A stretch of DNA of 64,000 nt from assembly GCA_032158295.1 (NCBI GenBank), contig CM063243.1, forward strand, positions 14,104,931-14,168,930, given 5' to 3'. The first letter of the stretch is position 1, and each line of letters begins with the position of its first letter. The notes below the pieces were generated by a model. That model worked only from the letters and a program-made list of their open reading frames with translations, made no database searches and was not told the origin of the DNA. Shown in pieces: positions 45,797 through 60,700 of this stretch. The DNA is from Pycnopodia helianthoides. Its lineage: Eukaryota > Echinodermata > Asteroidea > Forcipulatida > Asteriidae. The position numbers and the translations under genes are program-made.

Positions 45797-48700
45797 GGCA
45801 TTCGACGAGGTGTTTGACCGGATGATGTCTTCCTTCAAAGAGCGTTTCGGTTTTTCGAGGGATGACAAAACGGTACAAACTGACAATGTGAGAGATGAAT
45901 TCCGGGTTGTTTCTACTTGTCTCGAAACGATTGAGCGAGCGTGTCAGTGCACAGTGACACTAGACACAACAAGGTAAATATTAAAATTACTTGCAAATAC
46001 AAGTACAATTTAGATTGTGTTGTTTCTGCTCGTGTTTTGCTCACTCTAAATTGGAGTCTAAGGTTTATCATGTTTATGTCGTGTATGTAATTGGTTGATT
46101 ACGAAGTAGAACACACATTCTTAGAAATTCCGTACAATTCAATTGTAGTGAATTCATTGCATTTCTGAGCCAGCTAAGATCCAGGTGCCTAGCACCATTC
46201 CTTTTCATAAGTATGTACCGGTACTGTAAATAGTTTAGCTCCACCCTAACGGGGAGAGTTTCTAGTAATAGTGTAGCTTTTGTAGTTAGATAATCTTTTT
46301 TTTGTAACTACTAACTATTAAGTAGGGCACAATAACTCTTCCACATAACTCTGTCTGAGAGAGAAAAAGCACATTGCTTTTTCTCACTGGAAATCAGTCT
46401 GCAGCTACACTTGGAAGAGCCAACATCTATACCATATCTCTCTGCTGAGTTTAACAACTTTAGTCTGACTTTATATTTAGCAGTTGACTGGAACGGTAGT
46501 AACTTTCCCTGTTGAAACTTGAAAGTCAACTTACCACGTAATTGTATGATACACATAATTTAACTCTATTTATCTAGCGTAAGCCTAATTAACGTAGTTT
46601 AAAATTAATAATAACTGAGCGAAGAAGTCCTACTGGAAGACTGCAACTATACAACACTTCGTGAACATTTCTACGCAGCAAATATATTTAAGGTACCTGT
46701 AAGAGGTTATATTTTATAGAGCCTTTACCTTAAATAATTACAAGCATTAGCTTTATTGTAGTAACAAAAAATCCTTTCTTCAAATATATTAAAACTATAT
46801 ATCAAATCAAAGGTCTCTTCAGGAGAAATTCAATGGTGCAAACGCCACTGTCATAGGTGCTTTCGTTAATGAGTTATGCCTTTCAAAAGACACCATACAC
46901 GAGGTACTCTTCTGGTCGCCAACTGAGGTTAAGAGATTGAATTAAAACCTCCCTAAAAAAAATGCGCGACCTCGCACAGGAATCAAACCCAACTTACTCA
47001 AAAATGGACAAGGATTTTACTGATATTATAGGTTTGACAGCATACCCTGCCGTATGTATAAATTCCTTTAAAATATGAAAATTAGTCAAAATTTTGCCAA
47101 AACGGTAAAAAAATACGTAAAAACCTTAATTATTTACCGATTGAGACGAGAAAAAAAGCACGCGCGTACAAAGTGACTTGGGTACGAAGTGACTTGGGTA
47201 CGAAGTGACTTGGGTACGAAGTGACTTGGGTACGAAGTGACCGACATTCTAATATAGCTACATTACAAGCATCCAGTTTTGTTGCCAGATTTTGTGTACA
47301 ACAATGTTATTATGATCAATAATACTTATTCAAATTGGGATTAATTGATACTGAAGTGTTAATGATGATGATCGCTCTATCGCCATTGTAATTGTTGATA
47401 GCAGGAGTTTGGGGTTAATTAACAGGTTGATTAAAGTTAATTTGGTTTTGTCACTTCAGGACATTTACCTTTTTGTTTGTGTTTATTCAATGTTGGACCC
47501 CGTATATCTACCAACTGACCCCTTGTTTGTAGGTCGTTTGTAGACATGGAACGCATCTGCGCAAAATGCGCAGCTACCATTTCCACCATTTTGGGGGTCA
47601 ATTTCTTTGTGTACATTTTGACTGCCAAAATTGGGGGACAGTGTAGGTGCAAGCGCGTCGTGCAAATGGTCATTGGCTTAATGTCTGACAAGGAATCAGG
47701 AATTTGTTCACCTACGTACGTAAAGCCCCAGGGTTGATTTTTGTATTCACAACTTTAACGATTGTTTAACCATAGTCTAAGTTAACTTTTAAATATCAAG
47801 CCTGCTTACTAAGACTAGTAAGAGACTAAGAGAGGCTTTCCTTACCATAAAAAGATAATCTGTTCATTTTCGATGTGTCTTGATACGATCATTGAGGTAG
47901 AGATAGACCTTTATCCAGTTCAGTAATTAAACAATGTGTGCTTCCACTTCTCAGATTGACCACTGCACAAGTTCTCAGTGTCCAAAACAAAATCGAGCAA
48001 CTTGTTGAATCATTGACTTGTATCCAACGGCAACACCCATCTCACACCACATCTCCTAAGAATTCTAAGAAGGCTGTGTCTAGTTCAACAATCACCAGAG
48101 AAGAAGAATTGGTTCTGTCTGCAGCCAGTCAGATCACGAGTCATGTGCTCATTGACCTTGCGAACAATCTCAAACTCCTCCCCAAGTTAAATAAGGTTTG
48201 TGTTTATTCTTGGTAATATTTATTATTTGCCGCAATTCTAAAACGCTGTGGTCCACACAGAGGGATGGTTCAAAAAACAAAGAGACTTCTTCAAGCTGCT
48301 TGGGCCAGCAGCCAGAATGATGTTGTATATTGGCTGTAATATGAGAATCATATAATCTTTTGGTCGAAACCAGTTATTTTGCTGCAACCTAGAATTCAAA
48401 AAAAGTTACCAATTTAATTTTCTTGTTGTCACTTTTCCCTCCCACATTTAAGGGCATTCTCTAAGCCTGATACTTCACTCTTGCATTGGGCAAGGCAGAT
48501 TTTTCTTAGTAAAAGGCACCTCATTGAGGGAAGATTAAATTTGTACTGCAACATCTCAAGGGGCACCAAGGCAATGACCAGGGGCAGGGAGACAATTTTG
48601 GCCACCATCGATCGTATCAAGCCCTCTCTTGGCTCACATCAAGTTTGTGATAAATTCAAAACAGGTTGGGATTGAGTCTGTAAATCATATCCCTTGTATC

Positions 48701-51700
48701 TGGCAGAATGATTCTTAATTAAACATGATTATATGGCAATCGCTCTATCCCTTATTTTCAGGCAATGGATATACTGATGAGTATACGTCCAGAAACAAGA
48801 AGCTATGTTGAAGAAGTTGTGCTCAAGTCGCTTATCACACCCCAATCTAGAGGCAGTTTGAGCGCTGAAACCTTAAACAAAGGTATTATATAGTTTGAAT
48901 GCAATTTGTTAAGAACGCAGACTTCTTTTTCAGATACATCACTCTTGTGAAAACTTTATAGGCCTATAATAGTTAACTTCATGTAGTGCTGATGAGATAA
49001 TTCACATGAGATGTAGTTCAGAGTGAAACCATTAGGTCCTATCAATTCTTGTCTATCTGACTACCAGGATTATAATTTTAAAAACTTTTAAAACATACAA
49101 ATTTCTAGCCCGGAGGCCTTTCACTTTTGCAGCTGTTTCTGGCAGAAAAGTTTCAGAGCTCCAAAATTCAAATCTTAGAGCAAGTTCGGGTGAGCGACTA
49201 GAGTGACTAGAAACCATAGAGCACAGGGAGATTGACTAGCTCGACCATGCACTGGAGCATGGTCTATCTAGTAAATTGGAGAGCTACGTCACACACTGTC
49301 ACACTGTTTCTGGTTAGTCTAGTCACTCTAGTCGCCCACCCGAACTTGCTCTTACCTGTAAGAAGTAAGAAGCTTCTCTCTCACCAGATTAACATTCCAT
49401 GGCAGCACACCTTTTTTGGGGGCAGTGGAATTTGGATGCCCCGGAAACGGACCCTCATATCTCTGTATCTGTGTACAGCACAGTAGAAGAGTCCTATATG
49501 AGGCTAACAGATTCTGTTAAATTGATTCACCGAATGTCTTCCCTGCAGTCTCTAGCCTTCTTGAAACCAGCGATATTGTACGGTACTACCTCAAGGAGCA
49601 CTTTGCCCCGTTACTGTCATCTGTGGCCAGGACACTCAGCAGTGAGATTGACAGACGAACTAAAGACACAGACCATGTGCACTCAAGCAAGGTACCAGCT
49701 GCAGACGTTTGCTATCAAGCAACCAAGGTAAGCAGCCCAAATATTTGACAATGGAGACAAATTGTTTCAGTTTAAATTGGTCATCCGTGGTGGTAAGTCC
49801 GCCACAGCATTGTGGGGACACTGCAACTTGCATTAATTGAGATCTATTGTGCATCTGTCAAATCAGCAAAGACAAGGACAGTACTGGTTATTTAGCAATT
49901 TTTTTTGTTTAAACAGCTGTTTGTGTTTGTTTATCGCTTTTATCAATGTACTTTTGTATCTTTACCTGTGAAATTAGTAAATGAAATGGAATGAATGATC
50001 TACCTGCGGAACATCATGAGCGTTCCCTTTCAATCAAAGGATTGTTGGGGACGGCTTTATAATTAGTTATGCGTATTCTATGGCATAAGTAAGCACAAAC
50101 GATTTAGGGTGAAGGCAGTACTTTGTACACTCATCATGTTTAAAATAGCTGCGTTGTACCTTGCTTGAATCATTTTATTTCATGCCTTAAGTAATAGTTC
50201 TCAGTAATAGACTGATCCGTTAAGCTCCACCCCTTATGTGTTGACTAATCACAACCTTGGCTGTGCCACCGAAAATCAGACAAAAATTTGACATGCTAAA
50301 ATCCCATAAAAAAATTAAACATGCGCATAATATAATTGAAGCGCGCACGTTCATAAAGTGAGTGTGGCATTGGAGAGATGCACTTGTGCTTCCCACGTGT
50401 GCAGTGGGGATGGAGCCAATGCTGTGATTGGTCAATATGTTAAGGGGGTGGGGCTTAAAGGTATTGGTCTATTGGTCTGTTTAGCCAAATTATATGAAAA
50501 TTTTTCAGAATTCTAAAGAGAAAAAAAACAAGATTGCGTTTAACTATTGGCACTCGGTAAAAAGCACGGTTGACACAATACTAAAGGACATTGGAACTAT
50601 GGTTCACTTCTGTTTCAGGTGTTTTTGCAGCTTTGCCAGTACGCTAAAGAAGAACTAAGACCCTTGCTCTGGCAGCCCAGGGAAAGCACAAGTCCACGGA
50701 GCGACATTTATGAAGACCTTTTCCAGATGGTTTCAGGATTAGTCACTCTGGTTGAAGATAAGGTAGGTATACATGATCCACCCATTGGTCTGATACCAAA
50801 TGAAATGTAGTATAGCCAGTGAACAGTTTCTTATATAATGTGGTAGGTGGCAAGCCATTTTAAAAATATAGAAATGTAAAACCTTGTCTCCCATATTCTC
50901 ATTTACCCCAGTGTTCAGTCATAAGGTTTCCTGAAACACGATACTGAAATTTTTTGGTTTACAATCATAAAATGATTGTTTACAGCTTATTTCCTCTCTT
51001 TTGTGAAAGGTGGTTTTCCTTTTTTCGGCAGGAAAAAAAGTTGAATGATGATGCGTGCATTAAACTCTTTGTGTGGTTTTTTATTTTACGTATTTTTGGG
51101 TTGAACAAAGAAAAATTGACTAGAGCGGGATTTGAACCAACAACCCCGGATTAACGTGCCGATGCTCCACCAACTGAGCTATTTAGTGATATGTTGGCTA
51201 TCTCCCTATTTTGTCAAAATCTTTGTTCGGGTGTGCCAGTCAGAACCATACAACCGTTAATTGCTGTGTTTTCTTTTACAGCGGTTTTCCAAAGACTGTG
51301 GTCTTATGGCTGGAAGTACTCTTGCCATGATGCTGAATTCTGCCCCACAACCTAACCTAGCAACTCGGGCAGTGACCAGCCTCATCAACAGATATTCAAG
51401 TAAGTCAGTTAAATAGTGAGACAGGGCAGTAAGGGTGTGGCTGCTTCTAGTTTTCATGTGAAGCTGCCAAGACAAAATAAAATGAATGAGACCAAGTGAA
51501 ATAGATCCATTAAGCTCTGCCCTTAATGCATTGACCAATCACAGCTGTGAAGTTCGGCACATTGAAATCCCTTGACAAGTTGTAAACAGGTTTCTGTCAT
51601 TGGGATGGCTGAGTTGTTTGGCACGGGCCAATGGCTGAGTTGTTTGGCACGGGCCAATGGCTGAGTTGTTTGGCACGGGCCAATGGCTGAGTTGTTTGGC

Positions 51701-54700
51701 ACGGGCCAATGGCTGAGTTGTTTGGCACGGGCCAATGGCTGAGTTGTTTGGCACGGGCCAATGGCTGAGTTGTTTGGCACGGGCCTATGGCTGAGTTGTT
51801 TGGCACGGGCCAATGGCTGAGTTGTTTGGCACGGGCCAATGGCTGAGTTGTTTGGCACGGGCCAATGGCTGAGTTGTTTGGCACGGGCCAATGGCTGAGT
51901 TGTTTGGCACGGGCCAATGGCTGAGTTGTTTGCACGGGCCAATGGCTGAGTTGTTTGGCCCGGGCCAATGGCTGAGTTGTTTGGCCGGGCCATGGCTGAG
52001 TTGTTTGGCCGGGCCAATGGCTGAGTTGTTTGGCACGGGCCAGAGCATGGGTGCCACTGTTAGACAGTTTTTATAGTGAGTGGAGCTTGATGGATCTGTT
52101 CAATTGCCAAAGAACCAATCATAAGCCAATAATAGTAAGTCTGTTTTGCAAATGGATATTTTACAATAAACTACACATTTTTAAGTTTGGCTGTTTGTTT
52201 ATCCAATGTTAGTGCTTGCAGGCATTTTGTTCATAAACTAATTTAAAATTGTGTTACAGATATATTAAAAGCACTGCTTATTTGACATAGTACACAAGTA
52301 TTTATCAACATTTTGTTCAATTTGTAGTTACTTGTGGCCAGGAAAGTCTACAGATTGGTAACATGACAGTTCCTGCACTCTCCACTGCCCTTAAACCTGT
52401 ATCAGTGGTTTTTCCACAAGTTGCAATAACAAGAGGAATATTGACTTGCTGTGACAAGGCTATCCTACTTGAAGATGTATCTCGCAACGACAAGGTTGGT
52501 TAAAGCAGGTTTTATTATCCACTTCTGTTTTGTATTTTATGAAGTGATAAGAATCCGCAGCCCTGTCAAAAAAAAAGATAAATTAAGTGCTGTCAATTAT
52601 AGAAATGAACTTGGAGACTGCTGTGTGTGTAGTAAACAGTGCTCATCTTCTTTGAGGCAATGTATGCGCGCTACCATTTTAGCTGTGTGGCAAGTTTCAG
52701 CTTTCCTTTCGGTTGATCTGGTTAATTTTGCCATGTCATGTGACACAGGCATGTCACATTGTATTGACACTCACAGCTGACATAGAGGGCACAAACAGCA
52801 GATGCAATTGAGTTCAGCATTCTTTGTGTTCAATTTATATGGTACTTTCCCATCCCTAAGGTTGATGGCTGTGGGTTCGAATGGACCACAGCTATCAACA
52901 TTTTAGAGTAGATTTCTTGGCAGGGCCTAATGTCATGGCTCTGCTTATTGCTGATTTCTTCACTTGTGATCGTTGTTCTTCGCTTACATGGCAAGCGCCA
53001 AATTCCTGCGCAAGTTGTGTAATCGGAGAATACCTGGTAACGTGGAGTATGCAGGCGCACAAGCAAAAAATTTCATGCTAACCTGAGAAATATGCTTGAT
53101 GAAACGCAGAATTTCCTGCTTCCGTATGCGCCTATTCTTTGCTTACTGTAAGCAGAGCCATGACATTGGACCCAGGTTGTAACAATAGGTGAGTTTGAGT
53201 GCAGTAACTAACATCAGTTACTGCAAATAACTGACCTGGCGTGAATATTGCATCAAGAGTAAGACAAACATGGTTTACTGTACATGGTTACTGATTATTT
53301 TTCTGTTTCTTGCTACAGCAGCAAATTCTTTCTACGCAAGTGATCTTCCCATTGATATGTGACCTGTGCAAGGAAGCTACAGGGGAACTAAAATATCACA
53401 CCAGTGAAGGTACAGTCACCAATAGTAAATTTCCTTTGAAATGTTGAATATATAAGATTGGTAATTGTCGAAGCAAAATTATTCAAATTATAAATTGAAA
53501 GGTTATACTATATACAAGCTTTAATGCTACCAGAGACTTGAACATTATTTCATCTAAAGTGCCTCAATTTTCAAGAAAATTGTTTGGTTCAAATGCATTC
53601 CAAAGTTATGTAGCGGGACTTTTTTTTCTTCGGAAGCTTGCCATATTTTCAGTGTGGTTTTCTGTGATTTATGGAAAATAGTAGACAGTTGAAAGAATGT
53701 ACATTTCTTAAAACCAATGGTACCTTTGGTGTACCAGCTTTCTTATCGAAATATAGTAAAGTGAAGGAGATGATTTTTGTAGAAACTTACATTAGTCAAA
53801 TTAGACTGCTGTTAGTATTGTATCCATTTTGAGTACACAAGAACTACTATCTTGGAAGCAGTGGATGCTCTGACAAGAGCTGTATGGTTTGTTCTAGGTG
53901 AAAACTCATTTCGTGAAATGTGTAGAGCTGAGGGACGTTTAGAGTAGTGTGCTCAAGTTGCATGAGGAAACTGAAGAGTGTATATCTGTATATCTTATGG
54001 CTAATTTTGTTGCCACTTCATTGGCATGAGAATCAATTTACTCCAAGACAATTGTGTGTTTTGTTGCCGAACCCCACAGCCTTGAGTCTGTATCTTCAAG
54101 TCATGAAAACCCTCCTCCCGATCATCCAAAAAGACTCCACCAATTCACGGCTGTTTGACAGAGATTCAGCTCAGACCCGAGCCACCCTGAAGCTAGTGTG
54201 GCAAGAATGGCAGAGCCCGGTGGATGGAGTGGCTGAGATGATCCGATCAGCCTTAGCAACGTTACTGGTCCTTCATCAACAGGAGTCTGAGGCTCTGGGA
54301 AATGCTGACTCACAGGTTAGGGGTTGGAAAATGTACTCAATGAGAAAGTTTGATTTAGCTTTGATTGTTTGTTATCAAATAATAAACCACAAGGGAAACT
54401 GACTTGGTACATTTTTTAAATGATTTCGGGTTGAACAAAGAAAAATTGACTAGAGCGGGATTTGAACCAACGACCTCCGGTTTAACGTGCCGGTGCTCTA
54501 CCAACTGAGCTATCTAGCCCTATGTTGGCGGTCTCCCTATTTTGTCACTATCTTTGTTCGGGGGTGCCTGTCAGAAGCCATTCAAACTGCAAATTGCCGT
54601 GTAGCCAGGGATCACACCCAGGTAACGATACAACCTGGGAAGCGGCAGACAGGGGATCACCTTAAGGGGATTGTTTGTTATAACACTTTGACTGTGTCTC

Positions 54701-57700
54701 CATTAGTGAAATTCATTGTAACTGTTTATTTGGTAGTCTTCTTGGCAATCTAAACTTGCCATTTAATTTGCCTACAAAGTATGTGACATATTGGAAGACT
54801 TTCTGGGACACTAGGTGGCAGCAGACTTATCAGGTAAATCCTTAACTCTTGGAAATGTGGGCATGCTCAGAACCACGTAAACATTGGAGATTTACCTTGT
54901 ATGTCTGCTGCCATCTAGCACTCTAAAGTCTCCCATTGAATTCTATTCAGAGCAGTTTGAAACCTTTTCTAAACCTTTTGTTTGCCCCTTACTCTGAATT
55001 TGGCTTTGTCCGTTAATTCAAATCCCCCTGTCAAAAGCACCAGATTCAAATTGGTTTCAAAGCCTTTGCTTGAGCCAGTACCTGTATGTGGAGATGGCGC
55101 TTTCGTAACTACGTACAAAATCTGCCTTATGTTTGGCAATCTTATCATTGAAGACAAAAATTGTGAGGTTGATGGATTATGTGAATACCAACTTTAAACA
55201 GCTGACGAACAGATGAAGTAAACTCCGGTTACGAGTAAATTCTGAACGTGATTCGATGACTCCAGCTGACCAATGAATAAGTTCAATTTAATGACCACTT
55301 GCACAATGCGTAGTGTACTTACACGTACTGTCCACCATTTAGGGAGTCAAAATGTACACAAGGGAATTGTCTGTAGGGAAGAGGAAGCCTGAACAGGAGT
55401 TGACCTAGAGGTGGGGGAGCATCTGGGAGCAAGTGATGCTGCAGAGATGTACATTGTGCGGAGGTGCGTTCCGTGTTGTGCAAGGGGTCAATTGGACATT
55501 TTTTGCTAGAATGCAGTTAAGTTAAAATTTGAATAATTCTGGTCTCATGTATTTCTATCACATCACTACTTAAGAAGTTGTTTCTAAATCTACACAGCTT
55601 GCAGAATCCATCATCTCTACTCTTCTGAGTACAGCATGGCACGTCAAGGGACGCTACCAATTAATGTCCAGCCTCGTGCCCCACTGCAATGCAGTCAACC
55701 TTCTGGCGCTTCACCCCGGTCTGCCCAGCGAGCTACTGCGCTGCCTTGGGACTAATTATCTAGCTGCTGCTGCATCTGAGCTGCACAACGCCTTGGTCAA
55801 GAAGATGAGGAAGGAGATGATGTGTGGGGTTGAGAGGGAGTCCGCAGGGGAGAGGATGCCAGAAGCGGAAGAGGAATTGACCAAGAGGTGGGGGAGCATC
55901 TGGGAGCAAGTGATGCTGCAGGGACTGTGCAATGATGACGGGTAAGCTGTGTTTTGTGAATGTTTAAAGGAACATTACAGAATTGGTTTTTTGCTAACAA
56001 AACAGTTGCTGGCAGTGTAAGCACTTTGTGTAATCCACCATATACATAAACTGACAAACCTGTAGAAGTTTGAGATCGATCGGCCGTCTGGGTCACGAGA
56101 AAATGGTGAAAAACCGATTACACATTTGCATGAAATCATAATAGATTCAACAAATGAATAAAACGCTCACTGAGCGATAAACTCCAATCGGAAAATTAGT
56201 TTATTCATTTCTCATCAAAATGGCCTTTCAGACAGAAATATTTCAGGGGATGTTTTCTACTATCATCATCGTTACACCGTGTAAGTTTTATGTAAATCTG
56301 TGATCAAAAAGTATATTTTACAAGTTTTTTTCTTACCAATTCTGTAATGTTCCTTTAAAGGAATATGCTAAACCAGAATTTTTTCTATATAAAAGAAAAG
56401 AAAAGAAAGCATTTTTTTCAAACACCTTTTTAAAATTCTACCGCAGTTGGTTCTCAGAGTTTGGAGTACTAAAATGTAATGGTTCACATTTGTTGGTACA
56501 TTAACAAACATCTTGCCAGAAGAGCTCATCTACTTAAAGGCACAGTACACATTTGGTAATGACTCTGAAAATTAATGGCAATGAAAACTTACTTGGTAAG
56601 AAGTGCAGCAGCCTTGGGTAGTATAATGAATTTTGAGAAACTTTTAACTTCGAAGTACTATGGTTATGGAAAATATATCACTTTTTATCCCCCGAAATTT
56701 GAATCTGAGACGATTCTCAGACTGTGTATTCCTAAGGGGAATATTCTTCCTGCGTGGAAATATTCGCTCCGGTTTTTCGGTGATATCTCAAAAACGCGAC
56801 CACCTTTTGAAGTGAAATTTTCACAGGTTAGTTTTACTGTATTTACCTACATTTATATAGGATTAGCACAATCAGTAGGCTCCAATTACCAATTGTGTTC
56901 TGTGCTTTTAAAGATTGAAAATGCAAATGTTTAAAGGAGAAAGAAAACAAATATTTTTGAGGGGAAGTATGGCAGGTCTTACAAGGAACTTTTGCCTTTA
57001 AACTCAAAGGAAATAATCAATGAAAAGAAATGCATAGCGCACTTAATGCACAAACCTCTTGGTGATGTGGAGAGTCTATTAATCTTTCAAGTATCTATTA
57101 ATCTTTCAAGTATAACACCCCAAAAGTTTTGTCTATACCTATTGGAGGCCAGACCCCCATTATTCTTGTGATCACACCCCTGGGCCCAATTTCATAGAGC
57201 TGCTAAGCACGAAAATATGCTTAGCATAAAATTTCTTCCTTGATAAAAACAGTATTGCCAACCAAATTTCCATTTGTTGCATATTGCTTGTTAATGGTAT
57301 TCAGCTGTTGTTTGCTTATCCTGAAAATTTTGCTGGTGATCCTGTTTTTATCGAGGCCAAAATTTCATGCTAAGCAAATTTTTGTGCTAAGCAGCTCTAT
57401 GAAATTGGGCCCTGGTATGGTACTCCCTCTGATATTATAGATTAGTGAGGTATCACACGTCCAACTCCTGGATTCCATCTGCAATCAAGAGCTTCCCTGG
57501 TGTCCTTTCACGACTCATGAAGAGCCTGGATAATGAGCCACCCAAGGATGACTCTGATGTACGTTGCCTCCATGCCCATATCATCCTGCTGAAAACGGCA
57601 CGGTGCAACAACATCCTGGATTCTGATTGGCTGGTGAGTTTCACAGACTGGCCAACCAAAAAGGGGACTTATAAAACAAATCCCATTTTCCAAAATTACT

Positions 57701-60700
57701 GAACTCTTGCCATTGGTCTAGTGGGTGTATTTCCGACTGTAAGTAAACAATTTTATAGTGTTTATATTTTCTTTAAAATATACTTAAATTTATTAAGTTA
57801 ATCAATTTGTATTCTTAAAAATGATAAAAAAAGGACTGTTTAGAAAACATAAACGTTTTTTCCCTTTGTTATATTAGGAGAAATACATGGACATTGTCTC
57901 AGCAGGTCTCTGGCACCCTGCAGATGACATCCAAGGTGACTCTCTAAGTCTGCTGTGCTGCTCTGCCAAGAAATCTGAGCTTCCTTCCCCATTGGAGATG
58001 CTTCTTCTCAAGAAGACCTTCCCACACTTTCTGAACTCAGATTCGGCCGCTTTCCGCAATCGTCTCCGCCACAACATCAACCTCTTTGTCGTCAGGTTAT
58101 GTGGCGGCAGTCTAGTCCTCCTGAAAAACCTGAGAAAGTTGGAAAGAAAACTTAGGGCTGTTGAGTCGTCTCTCAACGATCCGTGTCAGACTGAGGAGGC
58201 AAACCCCGCAGATTTTGAAACGGACAGAATGAAAGCATCTGAGAAGAGAACTGTACAAGCTAATGAGATGAGGGAAAAGCTTGATTTTTTGACTGAAAAG
58301 CTGCTCAGATTCGTAGACGCTTTGGACTGTCTGATGGAAGTCTGTTTTGGGTCTCTGTTTCCAGGAGCCTGTTACCAACGGAGGCGAGCTGCCATGGAGA
58401 TTCTTGTAGTCTTGTTTGACAACTTGACGGCCAGAGATAAGCAGAAAGAGAAGAATGGTTTGTAGTCTTTATGTAGGAATAATTCCAACACAATAAGTAT
58501 AAGTGGCGCAACATTCATTGCGTAAGTTGTGCACCACGAACACAATAAACCTTGCACAAATGGACTTACGCAGTTGCAAAAAGTTTCGCAGAAACCTGCA
58601 GCAGGTTCTGTTGTTGTTCACTGCACCGCTTCAAAACAAGCGCTCCATGATGGTTACCGATGTCACTTGAACTTTGATTTTACCCAGAATCCTTTGCATG
58701 CCTAACATGCGCATTGGGACATGCATATGGGCTGTTTGGCCTACTAGACCCACTCGGCCAGGGTGCTCCATGACTGCACATACATTATGACCACAAAAAT
58801 AAAAGTGTTGTTTTGCTCCAATTTGTAACAGGTTTTCCAGGTGATGTCATGGCATGGGCTGTTGATCACAGGAAATGCAATTTGCTTTCTGAACGGTATG
58901 TCACCATTTATAAACAAACAAACAAGTAGAAGTCGTTTGATATAAGAGTTAAAGGTAGTAAAAGCTAGGTTTTGATGTATGTTTTGATTATGTCTACTCT
59001 GTGTTTACTTTCATGTTATTAGTTATCACACAGTGTGAGTGGAATACGGGAAAATAAAGCACTTCTGTTATGGGACGCAGACGGGCTATATTTTTATTAG
59101 TGTTCCCAAAGTGCGCGTGCGACAACAAATTTATCTTCAAGAAAACTTGACGCGTAACTACAAATAGCGCATTACGAGGAGTTAGAACAACGCGTTATAG
59201 AACAGGGTTTGATTTGGGCCTTGCAATTTTATACAACTATTGGATGCGTGTGAGTGCATTGTTGTGGTATATAGCATGTATAGTCACGAGGTGAAATGAA
59301 AATGCCAGATTTTTAATGAGAAGTTATTTTCTGCAACAATGCACAAATGTAATACATTCAATATTTGTTTTATATCACACTCTTGTTGCTATGATGGACC
59401 GAGGAATCAGAATCAAGGATTCGAGTTTGCTTGAAGATAAGAGACCATAGCAGCACAGTGGCCTCTTGTCGGGAGCTTGGTGGTCTATCAGTAGAAGGTC
59501 ATGGGTTCGAATTCAACCCAATCCCGTTGATTTTTTTCCTTCTGGAACCCGCAGAGTCTTCAGTGCCTGTGAATCAGTGCATGGAAAAAATCATATCGCA
59601 CTATTCTTGTTCACCTTTGTAATTATTTTACGTATAGAAATGCCTCTATCCTTCTTGAGTGCATCCAAGATGGCGCCAATGATCTGAGGTCATTGTCTCA
59701 CCATCTCCTGTCCACCTACTTCCCTACTGCCTTGCCATCGTCTGCGTCTTATCCCTATACTTCATCCTCGGAGATCCTCTGCCGGGCGCTGCAACTTGTG
59801 TCTAGCCCTAAGGTACAGGAGAGCGACGCAGGGGCATTGCTGTCCAAGATGATCTTCTACAAGTAAGTGATTTGATTCATTTCTCGTGAGTAAAAACTCC
59901 ATGTTGGTCAAAAAAGAACCTTGGATTTAGATTGACTTTGTCTTTACATTCCTTATGAACGGTTTCTTTGTGTACAAATGTAACAATTTGAACTCCTTGT
60001 CTGTCATGGGTGTGGGGTGGTGAACTAGTAAAATTATCCCCCCCCCCCCACTACCACCACCCAGCCCTGACCCACTTTCTCCAACTTTATGGGCTAGTCA
60101 TGAAGTAAATTTCTCTGAATTCTTTATGTTTATAGAATCTTGAGAAATTTATTTTCCGTTCAGTTTGGTATCAGTTTCAAGATGTGTTTCCCCAAACTTT
60201 CAAATTTCTTAATTTCCTGCTGACTGCCACACAATTTTTCCCTCCTCCAAAACAAAATTAATTTGAATTTTTACCAAGAGTTAAATCGAAACTTTGCTTG
60301 GCTATTTTGCTTGGCTAGTATGAATGGAATTTATGAGTTAAATTTTGAAACTGATAAAGAATTGTTTTCTTTTTCTAAGGCACTCGGTTGTTAAAACACT
60401 GAATGCAAACAAGTCTCCTCCGACCTCTCCAGTGAAATCTAACAGCATTTCCACAGAGAGGGGAACCGTTAACTTCATAGAGAGCCTGCTAACGAGTCTT
60501 ATCTATCAGCTCAAATGCTGCAAAATGAATCTTCTCCAAGCAGCTTCTGTAACGCCGATGCACGGTGAGCATTTGTCTTGGACAAGGAGGCACAAAGTCA
60601 TCCTAATTTTCCTGTTTTTCAATTCCCTTTTCTCCATTTCCGAAGCGTCAAATTGTCTTCATGATTAAATCTTGTGTCTTCCAAGGCAGCTCGTAGACCA

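Noticed and set aside
47546..47737. 63-codon frame (start MERICAKCAATIS) between THADA exons 1 and 2
   Set aside because: Exon 1 (ends ag) joins exon 2 (starts a ttg) in perfect phase without it. It has no clear acceptor/donor pair and no THADA similarity.
51523..52017. Minus-strand open frame of 164 codons and its overlapping relatives
   Set aside because: Produced entirely by the 26-bp minisatellite (a 78-base protein-level period); not a gene.
54423..54590. tRNA gene, possibly Asn-type, on the minus strand
   Set aside because: Acceptor and anticodon stems are mismatched and the block recurs with the same non-tRNA flank at 51095-51240 and 905-985, so it is a SINE.
56575..56934. 119-codon open frame in THADA intron 10
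   Set aside because: Lies within a palindromic MITE and shows no recognisable domain.
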